NCBI RefSeq assembly: GCF_030287445.1
Contig: NZ_JASVWB010000002.1
Span: forward strand, 3,100,001-3,164,000
Length of the DNA: 64,000 bases
From: Streptomyces sp. ALI-76-A
Lineage (GTDB): Bacteria; Actinomycetota; Actinomycetes; Streptomycetales; Streptomycetaceae
Direction of reading: 5' to 3'
The notes below the pieces were generated by a model, which was given only the letters and a program-made list of their open reading frames with translations, did no database searches and had not been told where the DNA came from. Positions 16,068-25,613 of the stretch are shown piece after piece; position 1 is the first letter of the stretch; every line of letters starts with the position of its first letter. Both the position numbers and the translations under genes were made by a program.

Positions 16068-17036
16068 GTGACCGACGCTTCCGCCACGGCGGCCCGCAGG
16101 CCCGGTGAGCAGGCGCTCACCACTCTCGGCCTGGCCGCACCCGCACTCGATCCCGCCGACGCCTCGCCGCACACCTTCCCCGGCGGCGGCCGCTGGCGCA
16201 CCGAGATTCCCTCCTGCGAGGGTCCCGAGGCGCTGGCCGTCGTCCTCAAGGAGGCCTCGCGCCTCGACGTGCCGATCCACCGGATCAGCCAGGGCAGCGG
16301 CGTGTGGATGCTGACCGACGCCGAGATCACCGAGATGGTCGACGCCACCGACGAGCGCGACATCGAGCTCTGCCTGTTCACCGGCCCCCGCGGCACCTGG
16401 GACATCGGCGGCTCGACCCGGACCGACTCGCGCGGCGGGGGCCTGCGGGCCCGCGGCCACGACGCGGTCGCCGGCTGCGTGGAGGACGCCGTGCGCGCCA
16501 CGGAGCTGGGCGTCAAGTGCCTCCTGGTGGCCGACGAGGGCGTGCTGTGGACGCTGCACCGGGCGCGCCGCGCCGGGATCATCCCGGCCGACACCACCCT
16601 GAAGGTCTCGGCGCTGATCGGTCCGGTCAACCCGGCCGCGTACGCGGTCTACGAGAACCTCGGCGGCGACTCGATCAACGTGCCGAGCGACCTGACGCTC
16701 GATCACCTCACCGAGATCCGGCGACTGTCCGCCGCCCCCATGGACATGTACATCGAGGCTCCCGACGATCTCGGCGGGTATGTGCGGATGTACGAGGTCG
16801 CCGAGCTGATCCGGCGCGGCGCCCCGCTCTACCTGAAATTCGGCCTGTCCAAGGCCCCGGGGCTGTACCCGTACGGCCACCACCTGCGCGACGTGACCCT
16901 GAACTCGGCCCGGGAGCGGGTGCGGCGCGGCCGGCTCGCCCTGGACCTGCTGGCACGGCACGGAGCGGACGGCGACATGGCCCCGCTGGGCTCGCGGCTG
17001 CCCGGCGAACTGCGTCGATTCGAAACGCCCTCATAA
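16068..17036 (+). CDS. Conserved enzyme-like protein, possibly TIM-barrel, unidentified
   Basis: A 322-residue protein with alternating beta and helix segments. Notable stretches are PIHRISQGSGVWMLTDAE, LCLFTGPRGTWDIGG, GVKCLLVADEGVLWTL, LKVSALIGPVNP, NLGGDSINVPSDLTLD and PMDMYIEAPDD. These repeat the strand-loop rhythm of a (beta/alpha)8 barrel and loosely resemble U32-type proteins, to which relatives are sometimes assigned. I do not recognise a firm catalytic motif. There is no signal peptide. It starts GTG with AGAAGGA 8 bases upstream and sits between the dehydrogenase and the ABC transporter. A role in breakdown of the imported sugar, for example an aldolase-like step, is only inferred from position. 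Confidence 0.6.
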   Translation: MTDASATAARRPGEQALTTLGLAAPALDPADASPHTFPGGGRWRTEIPSCEGPEALAVVLKEASRLDVPIHRISQGSGVWMLTDAEITEMVDATDERDIELCLFTGPRGTWDIGGSTRTDSRGGGLRARGHDAVAGCVEDAVRATELGVKCLLVADEGVLWTLHRARRAGIIPADTTLKVSALIGPVNPAAYAVYENLGGDSINVPSDLTLDHLTEIRRLSAAPMDMYIEAPDDLGGYVRMYEVAELIRRGAPLYLKFGLSKAPGLYPYGHHLRDVTLNSARERVRRGRLALDLLARHGADGDMAPLGSRLPGELRRFETPS

Positions 17037-17180
17037 CGTTCCGGACAACGCCCCTTCACAAAAGGCCACGCAGCCACACACAATCGCACACACCTTCTCC
17101 TCGGTCTCATCCCGCACCCCGCCGGGCAGCGTCCCGCACCGTCAGACCGAGCCCCGCCCGAAACATCAAGGATGATGATC

Positions 17181-18293
17181 ATGCGTACTCGCCGAGCCGC
17201 ACTCGCCGCCGTAGCCGCCTCCGCCTCCCTCGCCCTCACCCTGTCCGCCTGCGGCCAGAGCAGCGAAGGCGGCAGCGAGGAGGGCTCCGGCAGCACCGAA
17301 GGCGCCACCATCGGCATCGCGATGCCCACCAAGTCCTCCGAGCGCTGGATCGCGGACGGCAACAACGTCAAGAAGGACCTGGAGTCCAAGGGCTACAAGA
17401 CCAAGCTGGTCTACGGCGAGGACGACCCGGACCAGCAGGTCTCGCAGATCGAGAACCTGATCACGCAGGGCGTCAAGGCGCTGATCGTCGCGGCCATCGA
17501 CAACAAGTCGATGAACAACGTGCTCCAGCAGGCCAAGGACGCCGACATCCCGGTGATCTCCTACGACCGCCTGATCCTCGGCACCGAGAACGTCGACTAC
17601 TACGCCTCCTTCGACAACGAGAAGGTCGGCGAGCTCCAGGGCAACTACATCGTCGAGAAGCTCGGCCTGAAGGACGGCTCCAAGAAGGGCCCGTTCAACA
17701 TCGAGCTCTTCGCCGGCTCGAACGACGACAACAACACCCGCTACTTCTTCCAGGGCGCGATGAACGTCCTGCAGCCCTACATCGACAAGAAGCAGCTCGT
17801 CGTCCGCTCCGGCCAGACCAAGCTGACCCAGGTCACCACCCTGCGCTGGGACGGCGGCACCGCCCAGAAGCGCATGGACGACATCCTGACCTCGGCCTAC
17901 AAGAGCGAGCGGGTCGACGCGGTCCTGTCGCCCTACGACGGCATCTCCATCGGCATCCTCTCCGCGCTGAAGTCGGACGACTACGGCTCCAAGAGCAAGC
18001 CGCTGCCGGTCGTCACCGGCCAGGACGCCGAGGTCGCCTCGGTGAAGTCGATCATCTCGGGCCAGCAGTCGATGACCGTCTACAAGGACACCCGCGAGCT
18101 CGCCAAGGTGTCCTCGAACATGGTCGACGCGCTGCTCAAGGACAAGAAGCCCGAGACCAACGACACCAAGACGTACGACAACGGCTCGAAGGTCGTCCCG
18201 GCCTACCTGCTGGAGCCGGTCGCCGTCGACAAGGCCAACTACCAGACGGTCGTCGTCGACTCCGGCTACATCAAGGAAAGCGACCTGAAGTAA
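17181..18293 (+). CDS. chvE: Multiple-monosaccharide ABC transporter substrate-binding lipoprotein, ChvE type
   Basis: A 370-residue lipoprotein (lipobox LSAC, Cys24) of the periplasmic-binding type I family. It carries the ChvE signatures [49 protein letters not shown] and [15 protein letters not shown]. Agrobacterium ChvE binds arabinose, galactose, glucose and related sugars. ATG 17181 is used because AAGG sits 9 bases before it; two more ATGs at 17172 and 17175 would add MMI only. It is the first component of a complete ABC system with the next two genes and lies in the operon that also holds the dehydratase and dehydrogenase. Confidence 0.93.
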   Translation: MRTRRAALAAVAASASLALTLSACGQSSEGGSEEGSGSTEGATIGIAMPTKSSERWIADGNNVKKDLESKGYKTKLVYGEDDPDQQVSQIENLITQGVKALIVAAIDNKSMNNVLQQAKDADIPVISYDRLILGTENVDYYASFDNEKVGELQGNYIVEKLGLKDGSKKGPFNIELFAGSNDDNNTRYFFQGAMNVLQPYIDKKQLVVRSGQTKLTQVTTLRWDGGTAQKRMDDILTSAYKSERVDAVLSPYDGISIGILSALKSDDYGSKSKPLPVVTGQDAEVASVKSIISGQQSMTVYKDTRELAKVSSNMVDALLKDKKPETNDTKTYDNGSKVVPAYLLEPVAVDKANYQTVVVDSGYIKESDLK

Positions 18294-18325
18294 CCGCCAC
18301 CCCCTAGTGATTGGAAGGCACGACC

Positions 18326-19876
18326 ATGGCGGGACCCGTCCTGGAAATGCGCTCGATCGTCAAGACCTTTCCCGGCGTAAAAGCGCTGTCGGACGTCACA
18401 CTGACCGTCCAGCAGGGCGAGGTCCATGCCATCTGCGGGGAGAACGGTGCCGGCAAGTCGACCTTGATGAAGGTCCTCTCCGGCGTCCACCCGCACGGCA
18501 CGTACGAGGGCGAGATCCTCTTCGAGGGAGAGGTCTGCGAGTTCAAGGACATCCGGGCCAGTGAGCATCACGGCATCGTGATCATTCACCAGGAGCTGGC
18601 CCTGGTGCCCTATCTGTCTCTCGCGGAGAACATCTTCCTCGGCAACGAGCACGCCAAGCGCGGGCTCATCAACTGGAACGACACCCTCAAGCACGCCAGC
18701 GAACTGCTGCGCCGGGTCGGTCTCTCCGACCACCCGGAGACTCGCGTCGCCGACATCGGCGTGGGCAAGCAGCAGCTCGTGGAGATCGCCAAGGCGCTGT
18801 CCAAGAAGGTGAAGCTGCTCATCCTGGACGAGCCGACCGCGGCCCTGAACGACGAGGACAGCGGCAAGCTCCTGGACCTCATCCTGGAGCTGAAGACGCA
18901 GGGCATCACCTCGATCATCATCTCCCACAAGCTGAACGAGATCCGCAAGGTCGCCGACTCGGTGACGATCCTGCGGGACGGGCGCACCATCGAGACGCTC
19001 GACGTGAAGGCCGCGGAGACGACCGAGGACCGGATCATCAGCGGAATGGTCGGCCGCGACCTGGAGCACCGCTTCCCGGAGCGTTCCCCGCACGAGCCGG
19101 AGGAGGGCCAGGCGCCCGCCCTGGAGGTCCGCAACTGGACCGTGCACCACCCGATCGACCAGCAGCGCAAGGTGGTCGACGACGTGTCCCTGTCCGTGCG
19201 GCGGGGCGAGATCGTCGGCATCGCGGGTCTGATGGGCGCCGGCCGCACCGAACTCGCGATGAGCGTCTTCGGGCGGACGTACGGCCGGTACGCGGGCGGC
19301 CAGGTCTTCAAGGACGGCACGGAGATCCGTACCAAGTCCGTCCCGGAGGCGGTCAAGCACGGCATCGCGTACGTCACCGAGGACCGCAAGCACTACGGCC
19401 TCAACCTCATCGACACCATCGGGCGGAACATCTCGCTCAGCGCGCTGGGCAAGGTCTCCAAGCGCGGACTGGTGGACGAGCACGAGGAGCGGCAGGTCGC
19501 CGAGGGCTTCCGCAAGTCCATGAACATCAAGGCGCCGACCGTCTTCGAGCCGGTGGGCAAGCTGTCCGGCGGCAACCAGCAGAAGGTCGTCCTCAGCAAG
19601 TGGATCTTCGCGGGTCCGGACGTGCTGATCCTGGACGAGCCGACCCGTGGCATCGATGTCGGCGCCAAGTACGAGATCTACACGGTCATCGACCAGCTGG
19701 CCGCGCAGGGCAAGGCGGTCGTCTTCATCTCCTCCGAACTGCCGGAGCTGCTGGGCATGTGCGACCGCATCTACACGATGGCCGCGGGGCGGCTGACCGG
19801 TGAGTTCTCGCGGGCCGAGGCCTCGCAGGAATCACTGATGCGTCAGATGACAAAGGACAAAGAGGTAACCCGATGA
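18326..19876 (+). CDS. mmsA: Multiple-monosaccharide ABC transporter ATP-binding protein (MmsA/GguA)
   Basis: A 516-residue protein with two fused ATPase domains, as in sugar importers of the CUT2 class. Domain 1 has Walker [10 protein letters not shown] (Lys44) and Walker [12 protein letters not shown]. Domain 2 has the usual degenerate P-loop LMGAGRTEL, signature LSGGNQQK and [11 protein letters not shown]. The start is ATG 18326 with GGAAGG 7 bases before it; an upstream in-frame TTG is poorly placed. The stop overlaps the permease start by four bases. It energises uptake of the sugar bound by the ChvE homologue. Confidence 0.95.
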   Translation: MAGPVLEMRSIVKTFPGVKALSDVTLTVQQGEVHAICGENGAGKSTLMKVLSGVHPHGTYEGEILFEGEVCEFKDIRASEHHGIVIIHQELALVPYLSLAENIFLGNEHAKRGLINWNDTLKHASELLRRVGLSDHPETRVADIGVGKQQLVEIAKALSKKVKLLILDEPTAALNDEDSGKLLDLILELKTQGITSIIISHKLNEIRKVADSVTILRDGRTIETLDVKAAETTEDRIISGMVGRDLEHRFPERSPHEPEEGQAPALEVRNWTVHHPIDQQRKVVDDVSLSVRRGEIVGIAGLMGAGRTELAMSVFGRTYGRYAGGQVFKDGTEIRTKSVPEAVKHGIAYVTEDRKHYGLNLIDTIGRNISLSALGKVSKRGLVDEHEERQVAEGFRKSMNIKAPTVFEPVGKLSGGNQQKVVLSKWIFAGPDVLILDEPTRGIDVGAKYEIYTVIDQLAAQGKAVVFISSELPELLGMCDRIYTMAAGRLTGEFSRAEASQESLMRQMTKDKEVTR

Positions 19877-21117
19877 GCACGGACGTGACCGCCAAGACGC
19901 CGGCCCCCGCGCCGCCCGGCAAGGGCGGTTCGGCAACCGGTGACAGCCTGCTGCAGCTGATACTGGACGGCATGCGCCGCAACATGCGGCAGTACGGCAT
20001 GCTGTTCGCCCTCGGCCTGATCGTGGTGCTGTTCGCCGTATGGACCAACGGTGACCTGCTGCTGCCGCGCAACGTCTCCAACCTGGTGCTGCAGAACAGC
20101 TACATCCTGATCCTCGCGATCGGCATGATGCTCGTCATCATCGCGGGCCACATCGACCTGTCGGTCGGCTCGCTGACGGCGTTCGTGGGCGCGGTGGGAG
20201 CCGTGCTGATGGTCAGCCACGACATCGCCTGGCCCATCGCCCTGGTGATGTGCCTGGCCATCGGAGCGGCGGCCGGTGCCACCCAGGGATATCTCATCGC
20301 GTATCTCGGCATCCCGTCGTTCATCGTGACGCTGGCGGGCATGCTGACCTTCCGCGGGCTCACGGAGATCTTCCTGGAGGGCCAGACGATCGGCCCGTTC
20401 CCGGAGGGTCTGCAGAAGGTCGCCAACAGCTTCCTGCCCGAGGTCGGCCCGGACACCAACTACCACAACCTCACCCTGCTGCTCGGTCTCGCGGTGATCG
20501 TGTTCGTGGTGCTCCAGGAGCTCCGCGACCGCAAGCGGCAGCAGGAGTTCGCCCTCGAGGTCCCGCCCGCCAAGCTCTTCGCGCTCAAGCTCGTCGCGCT
20601 GGTGGCCGCCGTCCTCACCGTCACGATGCTGCTCGCCAGCTACAAGGGCGCCCCGATCGTGCTGCTGATCCTCGGCATCCTGGTCGTCGGCTTCGGCTAC
20701 CTCATGCGCAACGCGATCATCGGCCGGCACATCTACGCGATCGGCGGCAACCTGCCCGCGGCCAAGCTGTCGGGCGTCAAGGACAAGAAGGTCACCTTCC
20801 TTGTCTTCCTGAACATGGGCATGCTCGCGGCCCTGGCGGGTCTGGTCTTCGCCGCCCGCTTCAACGCGGCCTCGCCCAAGGCCGGCCTCAACTTCGAGCT
20901 GGAGGCCATCGCGGCCGCCTTCATCGGCGGCGCGTCGATGAGCGGCGGTGTCGGTACCGTCCTCGGCGCGATCATCGGTGGTGTGGTCCTGGGCGTGCTG
21001 AACAACGGCATGAACCTGGTCGGCATCGGCACCGACTGGCAGCAGGTCATCAAGGGCCTGGTACTGCTGGCGGCGGTCGGTTTCGACGTGTGGAACAAGC
21101 GCAAGGTCGGTTCGTAA
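19873..21117 (+). CDS. mmsB: Multiple-monosaccharide ABC transporter permease (MmsB/GguB)
   Basis: A 414-residue integral membrane protein with about ten helices. It shows the CUT2 permease motif around [20 protein letters not shown] and [12 protein letters not shown], and the C-terminal [31 protein letters not shown]. It forms the channel with the MmsA and ChvE partners and is coupled to mmsA by ATGA. A perfect GC hairpin follows immediately. Confidence 0.95.
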   Translation: MSTDVTAKTPAPAPPGKGGSATGDSLLQLILDGMRRNMRQYGMLFALGLIVVLFAVWTNGDLLLPRNVSNLVLQNSYILILAIGMMLVIIAGHIDLSVGSLTAFVGAVGAVLMVSHDIAWPIALVMCLAIGAAAGATQGYLIAYLGIPSFIVTLAGMLTFRGLTEIFLEGQTIGPFPEGLQKVANSFLPEVGPDTNYHNLTLLLGLAVIVFVVLQELRDRKRQQEFALEVPPAKLFALKLVALVAAVLTVTMLLASYKGAPIVLLILGILVVGFGYLMRNAIIGRHIYAIGGNLPAAKLSGVKDKKVTFLVFLNMGMLAALAGLVFAARFNAASPKAGLNFELEAIAAAFIGGASMSGGVGTVLGAIIGGVVLGVLNNGMNLVGIGTDWQQVIKGLVLLAAVGFDVWNKRKVGS

Positions 21118-21124
21118 GTCGGCT

Positions 21125-21148
21125 GGGCCCCGCCGCGAGGCGGGGCCC
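21125..21148 (+). terminator. Terminator/attenuator after mmsB
   Basis: A perfect 10-base stem GGGCCCCGCC-GCGA-GGCGGGGCCC followed by TTCTCTCTTT is close to a classical intrinsic terminator. It lies only 29 bases before the next ATG, so it would separate or attenuate the downstream mutarotase. Confidence 0.85.
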
Positions 21149-21176
21149 TTCTCTCTTTCCATTGCAGGAGTCGCAC

Positions 21177-22325
21177 ATGGAACTGAGCAGACGTACCGTC
21201 ATCGCCGGGGCCACGGCCGCCGGCGTCGCCGCCGCGACCGCCGGTGGCACGGCCCACGCCACAGGAGGCAGAAAGCCGGTGAAGTCACTCTTCGGCAAGC
21301 TCGCCGACGGCACCAAGGTCCACAGCTGGGCACTGGAGAACGGCGGCACCCGCCTGAAGGTCCTCTCCTACGGCGGCATCGTCCAGTCCCTGGAGATCCC
21401 GGACCGCAAGGGCCGCTACGCCAACGTCTCCCTGGGCTTCGGAACCCTCGAGGACTACGTCGCCAACTCCCCGTACTTCGGCGCGCTGATCGGCCGGTAC
21501 GGCAACCGCATCGCCAAGGGCAGGTTCACCCTCGACGGCAAGAGCCACCAGGTCAGCGTCAACGACGGCGACAACAGCCTGCACGGCGGCGCGCAGGGCT
21601 TCGACAAGCGCGTCTGGAACGTCGCGCCGTTCACCAAGGGCTCCGACGTCGGCCTGTACCTGCACTACACCAGCGTCGACGGCGAGATGGGCTACCCCGG
21701 CACGCTCAGGACGAAGGTGACGTACACCCTCACCCGGCAGGGCGACTGGCGCGTCGACTACGAGGCCACCACCGACAAGACCACCGTCGTCAACCTCACC
21801 AGTCACGTCTACTGGAACCTGGCCGGCGAGAGCAGCGGCACCGTCTACGACCACCGGCTGAAGATCGCCGCGTCCCGCTACACGCCGGTCGACTCGGGCC
21901 TGATCCCCACGGGGAAGCTGGCGAAGGTCACGGGCACCCCCTTCGACTTCCGCGGGACCAAGGCCGTCGGCGAGGACATCCGGGTCGCCCACCGGCAACT
22001 GCTGTACGGCAAGGGCTTCGACCACAACTGGGTCCTCGACAAGGGCATCACGCGCAAGCCCGAGCACGTCGCGACGCTGAAGGACCCGTCCTCCGGGCGG
22101 ACGTTGAAGATCGCGACGACCGAGCCGGGGCTCCAGTTCTACTCGGGCAACTTCCTGGACGGCACCCTCGTCGGCACGGGGGGCGGCATCTACCGGCAGG
22201 GCGACGCCCTCTGCCTGGAGACACAGCACTTCCCGGACTCGCCGAACCAGCCGTCGTTCCCCTCCACACTGCTGCGACCTGGGCAGACGTACCGGACGAC
22301 GACGGTGCACTCGTTCCGCTCGTGA
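21177..22325 (+). CDS. Tat-exported aldose 1-epimerase
   Basis: A 382-residue mutarotase. The N-terminus is a twin-arginine signal (LSRRTVIAG, then an alanine-rich segment ending AHATGG), so it works outside the cytoplasmic membrane. The body follows GalM: GRYGNRIAKGRF, SLHGGAQGFDKRVWN, NLTSHVYWNLAGE (catalytic His) and LETQHFPDSPNQPSFPSTLLRPG (catalytic Glu). Placed after the ChvE-type importer, it probably supplies the anomer preferred by the binding protein. GCAGGAG precedes the ATG by 6 bases. It is a paralogue of the cytoplasmic galM at 2102-3070. Confidence 0.92.
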   Translation: MELSRRTVIAGATAAGVAAATAGGTAHATGGRKPVKSLFGKLADGTKVHSWALENGGTRLKVLSYGGIVQSLEIPDRKGRYANVSLGFGTLEDYVANSPYFGALIGRYGNRIAKGRFTLDGKSHQVSVNDGDNSLHGGAQGFDKRVWNVAPFTKGSDVGLYLHYTSVDGEMGYPGTLRTKVTYTLTRQGDWRVDYEATTDKTTVVNLTSHVYWNLAGESSGTVYDHRLKIAASRYTPVDSGLIPTGKLAKVTGTPFDFRGTKAVGEDIRVAHRQLLYGKGFDHNWVLDKGITRKPEHVATLKDPSSGRTLKIATTEPGLQFYSGNFLDGTLVGTGGGIYRQGDALCLETQHFPDSPNQPSFPSTLLRPGQTYRTTTVHSFRS

Positions 22326-22403
22326 CACCGCTCCACAGGTGGCGCACAAGTTCCTACCCGTTTCTGAGCGGTTGAACAGCGTCACCGCAGCCTCCGTAAG
22401 TAA

Positions 22404-22435
22404 GGGTGGCCCGTGCTCCCCCGCACGGGCCACCC
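22404..22435 (+). terminator. Strong hairpin between mutarotase and aminotransferase
   Basis: A perfect 13-base stem (22404-22416 with 22423-22435) closes a 6-base C-rich loop, 78 bases after the mutarotase stop. It is probably a terminator, but it also lies in the leader of the next gene. Confidence 0.75.
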
Positions 22436-22441
22436 AGACGA

Positions 22442-22469
22442 CGGGCCCGGTCGTCCCCACCCGGGCCCG
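22442..22469 (+). other. Second hairpin in the aminotransferase leader
   Basis: CGGGCCCGG (22442-22450) pairs with CCGGGCCCG (22461-22469) around a 10-base loop, 6 bases after the previous hairpin and 18 bases before the TTG start. Two adjacent hairpins could form an attenuator. Confidence 0.45.
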
Positions 22470-22487
22470 CCCCACTCGGAGGCTCCC

Positions 22488-24170
22488 TTGGCTGACAACG
22501 TCACCTCGCTGTTCCGCAGCACCGCGGCGCACAGCCCGTCGATGGCGGCGTTGACGCGGGAGGGCGGCGAAGGCGCCGGTCCGGTGGACTTCTGCATTCC
22601 CTGCAATCCGTACTTCCCGACACCGGCCATGTTCGAGGAGATGGCCGGCCGGCTCCGGGACATCATCACGTACTACCCGAGCAGCGCCGACACCATCACG
22701 GCCGAGCTGTGCAGCCTGCTGCAACTCCCCCCGCAATGCGTGGCGATGGGCAACGGCTCGACCGAACTGATCACCTGGATCGACCATCTGCTGGTGCGCG
22801 AGTCCCTCGCCATCCCCGTGCCCACCTTCGGCCGCTGGACCGACCAGCCGATGGAGACCGGCAAGCGGGTCGACATGTTTCCGCTCCAGGAGTCCAGCGG
22901 CTTCGCCCTGGACCTCGCGCAGTACGCCGAGTTCATCCGGGCGCGCGGCACCCGGGTGGCGGTGATCTGCAACCCGAACAACCCTGACGGCGGCTTCCTG
23001 CACAAGCACGCCATCGTGCAGTTCATGGACGCGATGGCGGACCTGGACCTGGTCATCGTCGACGAGTCGTTCCTGGAGTTCGCGGACGCCGAGGTCGAAC
23101 CCAGCGTCGTCCAGGAGGCGATGCTGCGGCCGAACGTGATCGTGCTGCGCAGCCTCGGCAAGAACTTCGGCCTGCACGGCATACGGTTCGGCTACCTGGT
23201 CGCCAACCCGTCCCTGGCCGGCCGTATCCGCTCGATGCTGCCCAAGTGGAACCTCAACTCCTTCGCCGAGCACGTGGTCTTCATCCTCAAGCAGCACGGC
23301 GCCGAGTACGCGCAGAGCCTCCAGCAGGTCCGCCGCGACCGGCTGGACATGGCCGGCCAGCTCGCGTCCCTGCCCGGGCTGACGGTCTACCCGTCGCAGG
23401 GCAACTTCCTCTTCGTACGCCTGCCCGTGGGCGCCGAAGGCACCGTGGTCCGGGACCGGATGCTCACCGAGCACCGGATCCTCGTCCGCGAGTGCGGCAA
23501 CAAGATCGGCTCCTCCAGCCGCTTCCTGAGACTCGTGGTGCGCCCCCAGGTGGACGTGCGTCGCCTGGTGTCCGGCCTGGAACAGGTGCTCTACGGGACC
23601 AGGAGGGGAGCCGCCGTGCCCGAGCTGGCTACAGGGACCAGCTACAGCTCGGGCACGGCGGCAGTCGACCGGTTGGTCGGCGCCACCAACGGCGCCGGGA
23701 TGCAGGGCCTTGCCGCTCAGGCCATGGCCGCCCCCGCGCCGGGGCTCGCAGTGGCCCCGGCGGCCTCGACGGCCGGCGGCGGTATGCCGATGCCCGCGGC
23801 GGCCCACATGGGCCGGCCGGGTCAGACCGGCGGGGCCGGGATGCCGATGCCGGCGGTGGCCCAGGCAGCCCCACAGCCGTTCGGCGTCCCGGCTCAGCCT
23901 CCCAGGCCCGCTCCGGCGCCCATGCCCACGCCCATGCCGGCGCCCATGCCCACGCCCCCGCAGATGCCCACCCCGGTACCGGCGGCGGCCGCCGCCCCGA
24001 TGACCGGCCCGACCCCGCCGGGCGTCCCGGCCCGCGGTGGTCTCACCGCCGCCCAGGTCCGCGGCATGACCGCGCCGGCCCCGGTGCCGGACCTGGAGGC
24101 GGCCCCGGCCACCGGCTGGCCCAACGCCCAGAGCTGGCCCAACGCGGCGGGGATGGGGCAGGTCGGCTGA
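22488..24170 (+). CDS. PLP-dependent aminotransferase (HisC-like, fold type I) with long Pro/Ala/Met-rich tail
   Basis: A 560-residue protein. Residues about 1-380 are a class I/II aminotransferase. YYPSSADTITAELC is the substrate-gating region, followed by MGNGSTELI (phosphate), CNPNNPDGG, VDESFLEF, and SLGKNFGLHGIRFGYL with the PLP lysine. The C-terminal LRLVVRP holds the carboxylate-binding Arg. This resembles histidinol-phosphate or threonine-phosphate aminotransferases. From about residue 395 a low-complexity tail of about 165 residues runs to the stop, rich in Pro, Ala, Gly and Met with repeated PMPTP units. The start is TTG (LADNVTSLF) with GGAGG 6 bases upstream. Substrate and tail function are unknown. 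Confidence 0.85.
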   Translation: MADNVTSLFRSTAAHSPSMAALTREGGEGAGPVDFCIPCNPYFPTPAMFEEMAGRLRDIITYYPSSADTITAELCSLLQLPPQCVAMGNGSTELITWIDHLLVRESLAIPVPTFGRWTDQPMETGKRVDMFPLQESSGFALDLAQYAEFIRARGTRVAVICNPNNPDGGFLHKHAIVQFMDAMADLDLVIVDESFLEFADAEVEPSVVQEAMLRPNVIVLRSLGKNFGLHGIRFGYLVANPSLAGRIRSMLPKWNLNSFAEHVVFILKQHGAEYAQSLQQVRRDRLDMAGQLASLPGLTVYPSQGNFLFVRLPVGAEGTVVRDRMLTEHRILVRECGNKIGSSSRFLRLVVRPQVDVRRLVSGLEQVLYGTRRGAAVPELATGTSYSSGTAAVDRLVGATNGAGMQGLAAQAMAAPAPGLAVAPAASTAGGGMPMPAAAHMGRPGQTGGAGMPMPAVAQAAPQPFGVPAQPPRPAPAPMPTPMPAPMPTPPQMPTPVPAAAAAPMTGPTPPGVPARGGLTAAQVRGMTAPAPVPDLEAAPATGWPNAQSWPNAAGMGQVG

Positions 24171-24176
24171 CCCCGC

Positions 24177-25613
24177 CTACACCGGGTTCAGCCTCCACTG
24201 CTGGCAGGTGTTGTTCAGCCAGGACCACTGGCGTACGTCGGCCGCGTCCGCGGTGGAGCAGTTCGCGACGTCGGCGACCTTGCCGGTGGCCTGGTTGACG
24301 ATCCTGACGTAGCCGCTGTCGGTGGCGACGAACCGGAACCGCTGGCAGGTGTTGTTCAGCCAGGACCACTGGCGCAGGTCGGCACCGTCGGCGGAGGAGC
24401 AGTCGGCGGTGTCGAGCACCTTGCCGGTCGCCACGTTCACCAGCCGGCTGGTGTCGTCGCCCTGGTCCTCGATCCGCCACCGCTGGTTGGTGCCGCCACC
24501 GCAGCCGTACTGCTGCACATTGGCCCCGTCGGCCGTCGAACTCCCGGCGACCTCAAGGCACTTGCCGCTGTTGCGGTTGCTGATGGTGTACGTCGTCGAG
24601 GCGGCGGACGGCTCACCGGACGGACCCGTCAGGCCCGCCCCGAGCCTGACGGGCGTACCGAAGTTCGCCGTGCCGTCGGAGTTCCAGGTGAGCTTCTGGG
24701 CCCGTGCCGTGCGCCCGTTGTCGCAGCCCTCGGAGGCGGCGTCGTTGGCGTGGTAGACGATCCAGTCCTCGGTGCCGTCGGGGGACTTGAAGTGGCCGTG
24801 GTGACCGGGGCCGTAGACGGCGTTCGCGTCGTTGCGCTGGAACACCGGCGTGGACTTCTTCGTCCAGGAGGACGCGGACAGCGGATCGGACCCGGTGAGG
24901 GTGAGCTGGCCGAGTTTGTAGTCGGGGGTCCAGCAGCCGCTCGCCGAGTAGATGAGGAACGTCCGCCCGCCGCGCTGGAGGATCTCCGGCCCCTCGTTCA
25001 CCGGGGCGCCGGACGTCTCCCAGGAGTTGGTCGGCGTGGAGATTGTGGAGAAGCCGGTGGCGAGGGTGTAGGGGTTGGACATCCGGGCGGCGACGAGGTT
25101 CTGTGTGCCGCCCCCGCTCGCGCTGCCGAACAGGTACAGCTGCCCGTTGATCGTGGCGACCGTCGGGTCCAGCATCCAGGAGGAGTTGAGCTGGTTCCGG
25201 TACGTGTACGGGCCCATCGGATCCGAGCCCGCGCTCTCCACGACGTGGGTGCGCTGGGTCGGGTTGTAGTCGGAGACGTTCTGCCCGGCGACGTAGTACA
25301 GGTACCAGCGGCCGTTGAGGAAGTGGAGCTCGGGCGCCCAGGTGTTGAAGCCCGGGGACGCGGCGTCGCCCTTCCACACCTGGACGCTGGGCGCGGTGGC
25401 CAGCCCGGCCAGGGTGGCGGACTTGCGCATGGTGATCACGTCGGTCCAACTCGTCGTCACCATGTAGTAGTTGCCGTTGTAGAACGAGATCCAGGGGTCG
25501 GCGCCCTTCTGCGCCTTGACCGGGTTGGCGAACGAGGCGGCGCTCGCGGAGGGCTGCCCGATCGAGAGGGCCAGCAGCAGCGCTGCCAGCAGGGTCAGTA
25601 TGCGACGGGCCAT
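24177..25613 (-). CDS. Secreted GH43 arabinanase/arabinofuranosidase with ricin-type (CBM13) domain
   Basis: A 478-residue exported enzyme. The Sec signal ends at GQPSASA (about 1-25). The GH43 five-blade propeller covers about 30-335 and shows the three acids in KGADPWI (base), SWMLDPTVAT and VNEGPEILQ (acid). The C-terminal 135 residues form a beta-trefoil carbohydrate-binding domain with QxW-type repeats (GGTNQRWRIED, NNTCQRFRF, NNTCQQWRL). It probably cleaves arabinose from arabinan or arabinoxylan. ATG at 25613 overlaps the 3' end of the upstream GH43 gene by 19 bases, so the two are co-translated from the promoter near 26.73 kb. TGGAGC precedes the start by 6 bases. Confidence 0.92.
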   Translation of the reverse strand: MARRILTLLAALLLALSIGQPSASAASFANPVKAQKGADPWISFYNGNYYMVTTSWTDVITMRKSATLAGLATAPSVQVWKGDAASPGFNTWAPELHFLNGRWYLYYVAGQNVSDYNPTQRTHVVESAGSDPMGPYTYRNQLNSSWMLDPTVATINGQLYLFGSASGGGTQNLVAARMSNPYTLATGFSTISTPTNSWETSGAPVNEGPEILQRGGRTFLIYSASGCWTPDYKLGQLTLTGSDPLSASSWTKKSTPVFQRNDANAVYGPGHHGHFKSPDGTEDWIVYHANDAASEGCDNGRTARAQKLTWNSDGTANFGTPVRLGAGLTGPSGEPSAASTTYTISNRNSGKCLEVAGSSTADGANVQQYGCGGGTNQRWRIEDQGDDTSRLVNVATGKVLDTADCSSADGADLRQWSWLNNTCQRFRFVATDSGYVRIVNQATGKVADVANCSTADAADVRQWSWLNNTCQQWRLNPV

